Shown piece by piece: positions 14,633-21,771 of a stretch of 26,477 bases of DNA. The stretch lies in contig CABUTO010000034.1 of the NCBI GenBank assembly GCA_902494535.1, forward strand, positions 1-26,477, in the 5' to 3' direction. The notes beneath the pieces are model-generated. The model searched no databases. It was not told where the DNA came from and worked only from the letters and a program-made list of their open reading frames with translations. Positions within the stretch are counted from its first letter, which is position 1. The number at the start of each line of letters is the position of its first letter. This DNA is from an uncultured Collinsella sp. (GTDB lineage Bacteria; Actinomycetota; Coriobacteriia; Coriobacteriales; Coriobacteriaceae). A program made the position numbers and the translations under genes.

Positions 14633-15637
14633 ATGACTGTTACGTTCGAAGGTTACGAGCGCCGCGCTGACAAGATCAACAAGTGCCTCGCCGACAACGG
14701 CATCGCCTCCCTCGAGGAAGCTCTGCAGATCTGCACCGACAAGGGCTTCAACCCGCGTGAGATCGTCAACAACACCCAGTCCATCGCCTTCCAGAACGCC
14801 GAGTGGGCCTACACCCTCGGTTGCGCTCTCGCTGTCAAGCGTGGCGCCAAGTCCGCTTCTGAGGCTGCCGCCATCATCGGCGAGGGCATCCAGGCCTTCA
14901 CCGTTCCCGGCTCCGTCGCCGAGGACCGCAAGGTCGGTCTGGGCCACGGCAACCTGGGCGCTATGCTGCTCTCCGACGACACCGAGTGCTTCGCCTTCCT
15001 GGCCGGTCACGAGTCCTTCGCTGCCGCTGAGGGTGCTATCGGCCTGGCTCTGAACGCCAACAAGGCTCGCAAGAAGCCGCTGCGCGTCATCCTCAACGGT
15101 CTGGGCAAGGACGCTGCTCAGATCATCGCCCGCATCAACGGCTTCACCTACGTGAAGACCCAGTTCGACTACTTCACGGGCGAGCTCAAGGTCGTCGAGA
15201 CCATCCCCTACTCCGATGGTCCCCGCGCCGCCGTCAACTGCTACGGCGCCGACGACGTCCGCGAGGGCGTTGCCATCATGTGGCACGAGAACGTCGACAT
15301 CTCGATCACCGGTAACTCCACCAACCCCACGCGCTTCCAGCACCCCGTCGCTGGCACCTACAAGAAGGAGCGCCTCGAGGCTGGCAAGAAGTACTTCTCC
15401 GTCGCTTCTGGTGGCGGCACTGGCCGTACCCTGCACCCGGACAACATGGGCGCCGGCCCTGCCTCTTACGGCATGACCGACACCATGGGCCGTATGCACT
15501 CCGACGCCCAGTTCGCCGGTTCTTCCTCCGTGCCTGCGCACGTCGACATGATGGGTCTCATCGGCATGGGCAACAACCCCATGGTCGGTGCCACCGTCGC
15601 CTGCGCTGTCGCCGTCGAGGAGGCCCTCAAGGCCTAA
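14633..15637 (+). CDS. GGGtGRT protein (conserved family of unknown function)
   Basis: A 334-residue soluble protein of the family named after its motif, seen here as GGGTGRT at residues 260-266. Other strongly patterned blocks are GLGHGNLGAMLLSDDTECFAF (about 102-122), AGHESFAAAEGAIGLALNA, ITGNSTNPTRFQHPVAGTYK (225-244) and the closing MMGLIGMGNNPMVGA. Six cysteines (18, 34, 64, 119, 203, 324) are scattered, with no CXXC pair. No signal peptide or transmembrane segment is seen. AAAGGGAGGG lies about 9 bases before the ATG. It is co-transcribed with the NifU-like gene, shows the same expression-type codon use, and is followed by a strong terminator. The glycine-rich motif could bind a nucleotide or other anion, but the activity is unknown. 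Confidence 0.9.
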   Translation: MTVTFEGYERRADKINKCLADNGIASLEEALQICTDKGFNPREIVNNTQSIAFQNAEWAYTLGCALAVKRGAKSASEAAAIIGEGIQAFTVPGSVAEDRKVGLGHGNLGAMLLSDDTECFAFLAGHESFAAAEGAIGLALNANKARKKPLRVILNGLGKDAAQIIARINGFTYVKTQFDYFTGELKVVETIPYSDGPRAAVNCYGADDVREGVAIMWHENVDISITGNSTNPTRFQHPVAGTYKKERLEAGKKYFSVASGGGTGRTLHPDNMGAGPASYGMTDTMGRMHSDAQFAGSSSVPAHVDMMGLIGMGNNPMVGATVACAVAVEEALKA

Positions 15638-15672
15638 TCGCGCCCGCGCGATGCTCAGATAGTTGAGCTTTG

Positions 15673-15705
15673 GAGCCGCTACCTTTCGAGGTAGCGGCTC
15701 TTTTT
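15673..15705 (+). terminator. Rho-independent terminator of the GGGtGRT operon
   Basis: GAGCCGCTACC (15673-15683), loop TTTCGA and GGTAGCGGCTC (15690-15700) form a perfect 11-bp stem followed by five T. Confidence 0.94.
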
Positions 15706-15893
15706 GTTTGCGCTGGCGCAGGGTATCTAATGCCGATATATCAGCTGGGGCGAAATACGAGATGTGAAGAGATGGAGCGTCAGAGCGTCCATGACGCCCA
15801 CCTGCCATATTTGCCCTTTACCGATTTGACGGGTCTTTGCGGCCCCATTGCCGATCACCCGTGCGACAATGCGCCGGACGAGAAAGGAATCCG

Positions 15894-17420
15894 ATGGAAT
15901 CGACTGATGTACTGGTAATTGGATCTGGCATTGCGGGCCTTTGTGCCGCCATCGAAGCGGCACGCACGGGTGCAACCGTCACTGTGGCAAGCGCCGGCAA
16001 GACCATGAGTGGATCGAGCTTCTTCCCGGGTACCTGGGGCCTCGGCCTCATCGGTCCCGTCGACGAAGACGACGAGCAGGACCTCATCGACACCATCCAG
16101 ACCGTCGGCGGCGGTGTCGCCGACCCCGAACTCGTCCAAACGTTCGTCCACGGCATTCCCCAAGCGATTGACTGGCTCGAGCAAGACCTGGGCGTTGAGC
16201 TCCAGCGTCCGCAAAGCGCCAAGAGTGCTCAACAAAAGCAATTTATCCCCTGCTTTGACCACAAGACGCGCATGTGGCGCGGCCTCACCCGCAAGCCCCT
16301 TGAGGACGCTCTGACGACCTGGATCGAGTCGCTCGGCATTCGCCTGCTCCCCCGCCATGAGCTTATCGACCTTGTTGAGGACACGAACGGCAGAATAACC
16401 GGAACCGTACTCTACGACCTTACCGAAAATCGAATCGTGCCCTTTGCTGCCAAGGCCACGATCATCGCAGCCGGTGGCACAGGCGGCCTGTTCGAGCGCA
16501 GCCTTACGTCGGCTGATGTGCTCAGCTCCTCGCAGGCCATCGCACTGGCGCACGGCGCAACACTTACTAATATAGAGTTCATGCAGATGATGCCCGGCTT
16601 CATCGAGCCCAGGCGTAACTTGGTCTTCAACGAGAAAACCTGGCGCTACGTGCATGTAGACCAGCCGGTAGATATTGCCGACGACAAGCTGAACGACCTG
16701 CTCGAGCAGCGCTCTGGATATGGTCCCTTCACGTCACGCTTGGCCTCCCGCGCTATCGATCTCGTCATCGATCAGGCAGGTGTCGAAGGCCTGGCACTCC
16801 ACTACGACTTCCCCCGCGAGGATGTCCCAGAGTTTGTGCAGACCTTTGCCACCTGGCTGCAAGACGAGCACGGCATCGCCCCGACTGACGAGATGCGCGT
16901 TGCGATGTATGCCCACGCCGCTAACGGCGGCATCAAGATCGATAAGACCGCGCACACGGGCGTTGAGGGCCTCTACGCTTGCGGCGAGGCGACAGGCGGC
17001 ATGCACGGCGCCGACCGCATTGGTGGCTTGTCAAGCGCCAACGGCATCGTATTCGGACGTATCGCGGGCGCATCGGCAGCCCTCACAGCGCAGAAAGAGC
17101 CTGAGGCGGCCCTGAAGGCGGATATCACCCTCCCCCAGTACGGCATTGCCACAACAGATGCCGAACGCCTGACACACAGCCTTAGGCACACGATGAGCAC
17201 CTTTTGCATGATCAACAGGACCGAAACAGGCCTATCCGAGGCACTACACGAGCTTGAGGGCTTAAAGACGGAGGCAACGACCTTGAGCACACAGAAAGCC
17301 CAGGACAGCGAAGTCGCAGCCCTCGCCCGCCTACAGTCGCAGATTCGACTAGCACAGGAAATGGTCAAAGCCATGCGCAAGCGAACTGAAAGTCTCGGGT
17401 CGCACTATCGAGCGGATTAA
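15894..17420 (+). CDS. FAD-dependent oxidoreductase, L-aspartate oxidase/fumarate reductase flavoprotein family
   Basis: A 508-residue flavoprotein. VLVIGSGIAGLCAAIEA (7-23) is the Rossmann FAD site, SGSSFFPGTWG follows, IIAAGGTGGLF is the second FAD contact, and the end of the substrate/FAD domain reads ANGGIKID, ACGEATGGMHGADRIGGLSSANGIVFGRIAG. This layout is shared by NadB and fumarate reductase/succinate dehydrogenase flavoproteins, which oxidise or reduce C4 dicarboxylates. The helical C-terminus resembles NadB. The NadB FHPT-like signature is replaced by MQMMPGF, so the substrate is uncertain. The start is the ATG at 15894 with AGAAAGGA upstream. No nadA, nadC or Fe-S partner subunit adjoins it; it stands alone. 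Confidence 0.75.
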   Translation: MESTDVLVIGSGIAGLCAAIEAARTGATVTVASAGKTMSGSSFFPGTWGLGLIGPVDEDDEQDLIDTIQTVGGGVADPELVQTFVHGIPQAIDWLEQDLGVELQRPQSAKSAQQKQFIPCFDHKTRMWRGLTRKPLEDALTTWIESLGIRLLPRHELIDLVEDTNGRITGTVLYDLTENRIVPFAAKATIIAAGGTGGLFERSLTSADVLSSSQAIALAHGATLTNIEFMQMMPGFIEPRRNLVFNEKTWRYVHVDQPVDIADDKLNDLLEQRSGYGPFTSRLASRAIDLVIDQAGVEGLALHYDFPREDVPEFVQTFATWLQDEHGIAPTDEMRVAMYAHAANGGIKIDKTAHTGVEGLYACGEATGGMHGADRIGGLSSANGIVFGRIAGASAALTAQKEPEAALKADITLPQYGIATTDAERLTHSLRHTMSTFCMINRTETGLSEALHELEGLKTEATTLSTQKAQDSEVAALARLQSQIRLAQEMVKAMRKRTESLGSHYRAD

Positions 17421-17462
17421 ACCGGACACCTATCTAAAGCAGAACACAACCAATCGATATCC

Positions 17463-17498
17463 ATGGGCCCCGTGAGCTCGAAGCAGCACGGGGCCCAT
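17463..17498 (+). terminator. Strong hairpin after the flavoprotein gene
   Basis: ATGGGCCCCGTG (17463-17474) and CACGGGGCCCAT (17487-17498) are perfect 12-base inverted copies with a 12-base loop. The following TCGTGTCC is a poor U-tract, so termination may be partial. Confidence 0.7.
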
Positions 17499-17523
17499 TC
17501 GTGTCCGCACGACAGCGTATCCT

Positions 17524-17553
17524 TATTCTGAATACAGAGCGGGCAAAGCCCGC
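17524..17553. promoter_or_regulatory. Palindrome and hairpin upstream of dinD
   Basis: TATTC-T-GAATA (17524-17534) is a perfect palindrome about the central T, and GCGGGC-AAA-GCCCGC (17539-17553) a perfect 6-bp hairpin, both 28-57 bases before the dinD start. No GAAC-N4-GTTC LexA box is visible, so the palindrome is a candidate alternative operator. Confidence 0.35.
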
Positions 17554-17581
17554 ATAGAAAATAGACCAGCGAGGAGGAGAT

Positions 17582-18442
17582 ATGGACAGGAGAGATATCG
17601 AGAAGTGGCGTATCGAACTTGATAGCTACGCCAATGTGAAAGACGGCGTTGAGTATTGGCTCGCACGCGATTTAATGGAACCCATGGGGTACACTCGATG
17701 GGAGAACTTCGCCGAAGTTGTTAAGAGGGCAAAAGTCTCATGCGAAACAAACAAAACTCCAGTTGATTCCCATTTTCGTGACACCACGAAAATGGTAACT
17801 GCCGGTGTCGCCGCTCGCGCGGTTAAAGACTACAAACTTACGCGCTATGCATGCTATTTAATCGCACAGAACGGAGATTCAAACAAGCCAGAGATCGCGC
17901 TCGCCCAGGCATACTTTGCCGTGCAGACGCGCCGCCAAGAGCTCATAGAGCAGCGCTTCGCAGAGATTCAGCACTTGCAGGCGCGTCACTCGCTATCCGA
18001 TTCAGAGAAACAGCTCTCGGGTATTGCGTTCAAACGCGGCGTGGACTCCAAAGGATTCGCGATCATCAAGTCGAAGGGCGATGAGGCGTTATTCGGCGGC
18101 AGAAGCACGGCGGAAATGAAGCAGCAGCTCGGCGTACCCAAGAGCGCGGCATTGGCGGACAGGTTAGCCGATGTCCTCATCAAAGCAAAGGACCTTACGA
18201 ACTCGATGACGGCCTTCAACGCCGAGGAACACGACCTGTACGGCCTGGACCAGATCAAGCAAGAGCACGTCGAGAACAACACAAGCGTGCGTGGCAGCCT
18301 CATCGACCGCGGAATTGTCCCCGAGAACCTACCGCCTGCCGAGGATACAAAAAAGCTCGAGCGTCGCGTGAAGGCAGACGAGAAGAAACTCAAGGAGGGT
18401 ACTGACGGTTTTACCGATCCCCAGGGTAGGCTCGATCTGTGA
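17582..18442 (+). CDS. dinD: DNA-damage-inducible protein D homologue
   Basis: A 286-residue DinD-like protein. VEYWLARDLMEPMGYTRWENF is the N-terminal BRO/ANT-type fold, and YKLTRYACYLIAQNGD followed by AYFAVQTRRQEL closely follows E. coli DinD (LSRYACYLVVQNGD, TYFAIQTRRQEL). The end is Lys/Glu-rich. In E. coli, dinD is an SOS gene whose product inhibits RecA strand exchange; the role here is inferred by homology. GGAGGAG lies about 5 bases before the ATG. The gene stands alone next to a tRNA cluster, and its base composition is lower in GC than the suf genes, so horizontal acquisition is possible. Length is close to the E. coli protein. Confidence 0.88.
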   Translation: MDRRDIEKWRIELDSYANVKDGVEYWLARDLMEPMGYTRWENFAEVVKRAKVSCETNKTPVDSHFRDTTKMVTAGVAARAVKDYKLTRYACYLIAQNGDSNKPEIALAQAYFAVQTRRQELIEQRFAEIQHLQARHSLSDSEKQLSGIAFKRGVDSKGFAIIKSKGDEALFGGRSTAEMKQQLGVPKSAALADRLADVLIKAKDLTNSMTAFNAEEHDLYGLDQIKQEHVENNTSVRGSLIDRGIVPENLPPAEDTKKLERRVKADEKKLKEGTDGFTDPQGRLDL

Positions 18443-18485
18443 AAGCGGCTGTGCCCTGTCGGGTTCGACCCCATGCGAGGTCAAC

Positions 18486-18516
18486 AAAAAAGCGACCAGC
18501 CTAAGCCAGTCGCTTT
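18486..18516 (-). terminator. Rho-independent terminator of the tRNA cluster
   Basis: AAAGCGAC (18489-18496) and GTCGCTTT (18509-18516) pair perfectly over 8 bp with an internally paired 12-base loop. Read on the minus strand, the stem runs into six T, ending the transcript that carries the three tRNAs. Confidence 0.85.
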
Positions 18517-18529
18517 AACATGCTTTGGG

Positions 18530-18602
18530 TGGGCCGTCAGGGGTTCGAACCCTGGACCTTGGGATTAAGAGTCCCCTGCTCTACCAACTGAGCTAACGAC
18601 CC
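18530..18602 (-). tRNA. tRNA-Lys (anticodon CTT), copy without encoded CCA
   Basis: A 73-base cloverleaf on the minus strand. The acceptor arms GGGTCGT and ACGGCCC pair; the D-arm is TAGCTCAGTTGGTAGAG; the anticodon loop CTCTTAA reads CTT; the T-arm CAGGG-TTCGAAC-CCCTG is perfect. The bases after the discriminator A are CCC, so CCA must be added by the nucleotidyltransferase. The top pair of the anticodon stem is a G-A mismatch, also present in the second copy. Confidence 0.93.
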
Positions 18603-18606
18603 AAAG

Positions 18607-18632
18607 CTAAAGTCCGTTGTGGCGGACTTTAG
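18607..18632 (-). other. Perfect hairpin in the spacer between the two tRNA-Lys genes
   Basis: CTAAAGTCCG (18607-18616) and CGGACTTTAG (18623-18632) form a perfect 10-bp stem with a 6-base loop. There is no U-run on the minus strand. It may be a processing signal or simply separate the two nearly identical tRNAs during folding. Confidence 0.5.
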
Positions 18633-18645
18633 AGGAGATATCGTG

Positions 18646-18721
18646 TGGTGGGCCGTCAGGGGGTCGAACCCTGGACCTTGGGATTAAGAGTCCCCTGCTC
18701 TACCAACTGAGCTAACGACCC
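18646..18721 (-). tRNA. tRNA-Lys (anticodon CTT), copy with encoded CCA
   Basis: A 76-base tRNA on the minus strand, almost identical to the downstream copy. The anticodon loop is again CTCTTAA. It differs in the T-loop, TTCGACC instead of TTCGAAC, and it encodes the 3' CCA. It lies upstream of the other Lys copy in the same transcript. Confidence 0.93.
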
Positions 18722-18743
18722 GATATCAACACGAAGCAAGAAC

Positions 18744-18821
18744 TGGGGTGGGTAAAGGGACTCGAACCCTCGACCTACGGGACCACAACCCGTCGCTCTA
18801 GCCAACTGAGCTACACCCACC
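18744..18821 (-). tRNA. tRNA-His (anticodon GTG)
   Basis: A 78-base tRNA on the minus strand with encoded CCA. The acceptor stem GTGGGTG pairs with TACCCAC, with an extra 5' G opposite discriminator C, the identity element of tRNA-His. The anticodon loop TTGTGGT reads GTG and the T-loop is TTCGAGT. First gene of the His-Lys-Lys cluster. Confidence 0.95.
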
Positions 18822-18847
18822 GTGTCCTGTGCGCTTCGCGCTCGACT

Positions 18848-18876
18848 ATTATTGCAAGGAACGCCACGCGATGCAA
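18848..18876 (-). promoter_or_regulatory. Probable promoter of the tRNA cluster
   Basis: On the minus strand, TTGCAT (18876-18871) and AATAAT (18853-18848) are spaced 17 bases and end 27 bases before tRNA-His. The -10 matches 5/6 and the -35 only 3/6 of the sigma-70 consensus. Confidence 0.45.
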
Positions 18877-18986
18877 GCCCCAATTTTCAAGAATTTTGAA
18901 AAGAGTTTTTCGAGACTATTTCGAGCAAATCCCACCGGTTTCATAGGAGTAAACTTGCCCCACTGCAAATGCTCGAAAGGACCGGC

Positions 18987-20168
18987 ATGAAAGAACTATC
19001 CAACCGCACGGCAACGTTTACCGATTCGGTCATCCGCCGCATGACACGCATCTCCAATAAGTATGGCGCTGTCAATCTCTCGCAGGGCTTCCCCGACTTC
19101 GATCCCCCGGCGCAGCTGCTCAACAGCCTCAGCGCCATCGCCAGCGACCCCAAGCCGCTCTATCACCAGTACTCCATCACCTGGGGCTCCCAGGCCATGC
19201 GCGAGGCGCTCGCTGCCAAACAGGAGCACTTTATGGGCATGTCGGTAAACCCCAACGAGAATATCGTAGTCACCTGCGGCTCTACCGAGGCCATGATGGC
19301 CGCCATGATGACGGTCACCAACCCCGGCGACAAGGTCGTCATCTTCTCGCCGTTCTACGAGAACTACGGCGCCGACACGATCCTTTCGGGTGCCGAGCCC
19401 ATCTACGTGCCGCTCAACCCGCCCACATTCGACTTTGACCGCGAGACACTCGAGGCGGCCTTCCGCGACAACGACCCCAAGGCCATCGTCCTGTGCAACC
19501 CTTCCAACCCCTGCGGCAAGGTCTTTACACGCGATGAGCTCACCTTTATCGCCGACCTCTGCAAAAAGTACGACACCTACTGCATCACCGACGAGGTCTA
19601 CGAGCACATCGTCTACGCACCCCACGAGCACGTCTATATGGCCACGCTGCCCGGCATGTTTGAGCGCACCATCAGCTGCAGCTCGCTGTCCAAGACCTAC
19701 TCCATCACCGGCTGGCGTCTGGGCTACACTATCGCCCCTGCCGAAATCACCGAGCGCATCAAAAAGGTCCACGACTTCCTCACCGTGGGCGCCGCCGCTC
19801 CCCTGCAGGAAGCCGTCGTCACCGCCCTCAAATTCGACGGCAGCTATTACGATGAGGTCCTCGACCTCTACACCGCCAAGCGCGACCTGTTCTGCCAGGG
19901 ACTCGACAGCATCGGTCTTGAGCATAACGTGCCGCAGGGCGCCTACTACGTCATGATGGACATCTCTGAGTTTGGCTATGACAGCGACCTCGAATTCTGC
20001 GAGGACCTCGCGTCTAAGGTGGCTGTGGGCGCCGTGCCCGGCTCGAGCTTCTTCCGCGAGCCCGTCAACCACCTGATTCGTTTCCACTTTGCCAAGCGAG
20101 ACGAGACGCTTAACGCGGCGCTGGAGAACCTCAAGTCGCTACGTGATAAAATCAAGCTGCGCGGGTAA
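18987..20168 (+). CDS. Class I/II PLP-dependent aminotransferase
   Basis: A 393-residue cytoplasmic fold-type I aminotransferase. NLSQGFPDFDPP (30-41) is the substrate-binding start seen in aspartate and kynurenine/glutamine aminotransferase-like enzymes. NPSNPCGKVF (171-180), TDEVYEHIVY (201-210) and SSLSKTYSITGWRLGY (232-247, PLP lysine 236, arginine 244) are the cofactor motifs, and LIRFHF near the end holds the carboxylate-binding arginine. The start is the ATG at 18987, with GAAAGGA 6 bases upstream; an in-frame ATG at 18969 lacks this. The amino donor and acceptor cannot be read from sequence. It is monocistronic, with a terminator downstream, and faces away from the tRNA cluster. Confidence 0.9.
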   Translation: MKELSNRTATFTDSVIRRMTRISNKYGAVNLSQGFPDFDPPAQLLNSLSAIASDPKPLYHQYSITWGSQAMREALAAKQEHFMGMSVNPNENIVVTCGSTEAMMAAMMTVTNPGDKVVIFSPFYENYGADTILSGAEPIYVPLNPPTFDFDRETLEAAFRDNDPKAIVLCNPSNPCGKVFTRDELTFIADLCKKYDTYCITDEVYEHIVYAPHEHVYMATLPGMFERTISCSSLSKTYSITGWRLGYTIAPAEITERIKKVHDFLTVGAAAPLQEAVVTALKFDGSYYDEVLDLYTAKRDLFCQGLDSIGLEHNVPQGAYYVMMDISEFGYDSDLEFCEDLASKVAVGAVPGSSFFREPVNHLIRFHFAKRDETLNAALENLKSLRDKIKLRG

Positions 20169-20193
20169 GGACGGCCCGGCAACTAAAGTAACC

Positions 20194-20235
20194 AAAGAAG
20201 CCCCGCACCGCCCGCCGCGTTGCGAGGCTTCTTTC
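20194..20235 (+). terminator. Terminator after the aminotransferase gene
   Basis: AAAGAAGCC (20194-20202) and GGCTTCTTT (20226-20234) form a perfect 9-bp stem; the intervening C/G-rich 23 bases can pair further. The 3' arm supplies the T-rich end. Confidence 0.7.
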
Positions 20236-20243
20236 TATAGCGC

Positions 20244-20271
20244 TTTCTTAAATGGTTTAGAGCTCTATACT
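20244..20271 (+). promoter_or_regulatory. Possible fructokinase promoter
   Basis: TATACT (20266-20271) is a good -10 hexamer 38 bases before the start codon. TTTCTT (20244-20249), 16 bases upstream, is only a poor -35. It follows directly on the preceding terminator. Confidence 0.4.
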
Positions 20272-20309
20272 TTAGTCACGGAGCAACTCGTCCCAGAGAA
20301 AGGAATACT

Positions 20310-21200
20310 ATGGCAGAGCAGCAGCTTATCGGAGCGCTCGAGGCCGGCGGCACCAAGATGGTCTGCGCCACGGGCTATGCGGACGGTACGGTCCTGGAGC
20401 GTGAGCAGATCGCGACCACGACCCCGCAGGAGACCGTCGAGGCCGTCAACGCGTGGTTTGCCGACAAGGGCATCGCCGCGCTGGGCATCGGCGCCTTTGG
20501 CCCCACCGCAGTCAACCCTGCCTCGCCCCAATACGGCAAGATCCTGGAGACGCCCAAAACGGCATGGCGCTACTTTGACCTGCTGGGCACTATCCAAAAC
20601 GAGCTCAATATCCCCTGCGGCTACGATACCGACGTCAACGTCGCCTGCCTAGGCGAGGTCACGTTTGGTTGCGCCCAGGGCCTCACTGACGTTGTGTATC
20701 TGACCATCGGCACCGGTGTGGGCGCTGGTGTGCTCTCGGGCGGCCAGCTCGTGCACGGCATGATGCATCCCGAGGCTGGCCACATCCTGGTCACGCGTGA
20801 CCCGCGCGACACCATCGGCGAGCATAGCGCCTGCCCCTTCCACGACAACTGCCTAGAGGGCCTCATCGCCGGCCCCGGCGTTAAAAAGCGCTGGGATGGC
20901 AAGAGCGCCGGAGACATGGCCGATGACCCGGAGGCCATGGACCTGCTCGCCGGCTATCTGGCACAGGCGCTCATGACCTACACGCTGTGCTACGCGCCGC
21001 AAAAGATCATCATCGGCGGCGGCGTGGCCGACCACACCCCCATCGTGCCGCTCGCACGCAAAAAGTGCGCCGAGATGCTCAACGGCTATATCGTCACGCC
21101 CGAGGTCAACGACATCGATAGCTACATCGTCAACAACAGCCTCGAGGGCAAGCAGGGCATCATGGGTTGCCTTGCCCTGGGCGCACAGGCGCTTCAATAG
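20310..21200 (+). CDS. ROK-family fructokinase
   Basis: A 296-residue sugar kinase that most likely phosphorylates fructose at C6 with ATP. GALEAGGTKMVCA (8-20) is the phosphate-binding start, FGPTAVNP lies at 63-70, DTDVNVACLGE (106-116) contains the catalytic aspartate 108, and TIGTGVGAG (132-140) contacts the nucleotide. HPEAGH (153-158) followed by CPFHDNC (175-181) is the zinc-binding ROK signature in the spacing found in YdhR/GmuE-type fructokinases, and LEGLIAGPG is typical of that subgroup. AGAAAGGA lies about 6 bases before the ATG. No transporter or hydrolase adjoins it, so the sugar source is not indicated. Confidence 0.9.
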   Translation: MAEQQLIGALEAGGTKMVCATGYADGTVLEREQIATTTPQETVEAVNAWFADKGIAALGIGAFGPTAVNPASPQYGKILETPKTAWRYFDLLGTIQNELNIPCGYDTDVNVACLGEVTFGCAQGLTDVVYLTIGTGVGAGVLSGGQLVHGMMHPEAGHILVTRDPRDTIGEHSACPFHDNCLEGLIAGPGVKKRWDGKSAGDMADDPEAMDLLAGYLAQALMTYTLCYAPQKIIIGGGVADHTPIVPLARKKCAEMLNGYIVTPEVNDIDSYIVNNSLEGKQGIMGCLALGAQALQ

Positions 21201-21282
21201 CAGAGGCACCAACAGGGCGTGGCGCGCTCGGCAAATCCAACCTACGGAACGACGCCACCACGCCCCATATAAGCCCTCAAAT

Positions 21283-21329
21283 AAAAAAGGCCGCCTAGGA
21301 CCAAACAATACGTCCTAGGCGGCTTTTTT
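21283..21329. terminator. Bidirectional terminator between fructokinase and VanZ genes
   Basis: GCCGCCTAGGAC (21290-21301) and GTCCTAGGCGGC (21312-21323) form a perfect 12-bp stem, with six A before and six T after, so it serves both converging genes. The VanZ stop codon (TAG, 21317-21315) lies inside the stem and the gene's last four codons are part of the structure. Confidence 0.92.
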
Positions 21330-21764
21330 GGCGTACATCAGCGACCGTAAGAGATATCGGAGCACAACGCCCGTTGCCGCTCCACAGCAGTCGATCATCA
21401 CATCGGTGATCATGCCGGCGCGTCCCGGCACAAAGAGCTGAATCGTCTCGTCGATTGAGGGAATCAGCAGCAGGAACACCGCCGTGGGCAGCAGCACGTC
21501 AAAGGTGCGCCGGCCCTCAAAATCAAAAGCGTGCGTTGCCAGGATGCCGAGCACCATATACTCGGTAAAATGCGCACACTTGCGAACAACAAAGTTGGTC
21601 ACCCATTCATATGGAAGTCCCACGCCGTGCAGGAAACCGCGGATAGCCACCATGACCGTTAGGCTCAGCGAGCCCGACCCCGAGCCGGGAACCAGCGAAT
21701 TGCCCCAGATCAAGAGCGCCATCAGGCAGGTTACAACCGCCCATTTTCGATTGATCTTAACCAT
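21315..21764 (-). CDS. VanZ-family membrane protein
   Basis: A 149-residue integral membrane protein with about four transmembrane helices. WAVVTCLMALLIWGNS (8-23), RKCAHFTEYMVLGILA (61-76), SIDETIQLFVPGRAGMITDV (103-122) and the final IDCCGAATG helix follow the VanZ pattern, including the conserved His-Glu and Asp-Glu pairs. VanZ itself gives low-level teicoplanin resistance, but most family members have unknown roles; resistance should not be assumed. The ATG at 21764 is 7 bases after the upstream gene's stop, with CGGAGG inside that gene's end as a distant ribosome site, so the two are probably co-transcribed. Confidence 0.88.
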   Translation of the reverse strand: MVKINRKWAVVTCLMALLIWGNSLVPGSGSGSLSLTVMVAIRGFLHGVGLPYEWVTNFVVRKCAHFTEYMVLGILATHAFDFEGRRTFDVLLPTAVFLLLIPSIDETIQLFVPGRAGMITDVMIDCCGAATGVVLRYLLRSLMYAKKAA

Positions 21765-21771
21765 GCAGAAG

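Noticed and set aside
13889..15808. 639-codon open frame on the minus strand opposite the scaffold/GGGtGRT operon
   Set aside because: It mirrors the codon bias of two well-supported plus-strand genes, has no family resemblance and crosses their terminator.
18455..18480. GGGTTCGACCCC resembling a tRNA T-arm between dinD and the tRNA cluster, considered as an att remnant
   Set aside because: Only the loop and 3-4 pairs fit; the flanks do not match the tRNA-Lys 3' end and no integrase is nearby.
21315..21764. Glycopeptide resistance determinant
   Set aside because: The VanZ family is large and most members have no resistance role; no vanHAX or regulator genes are present.
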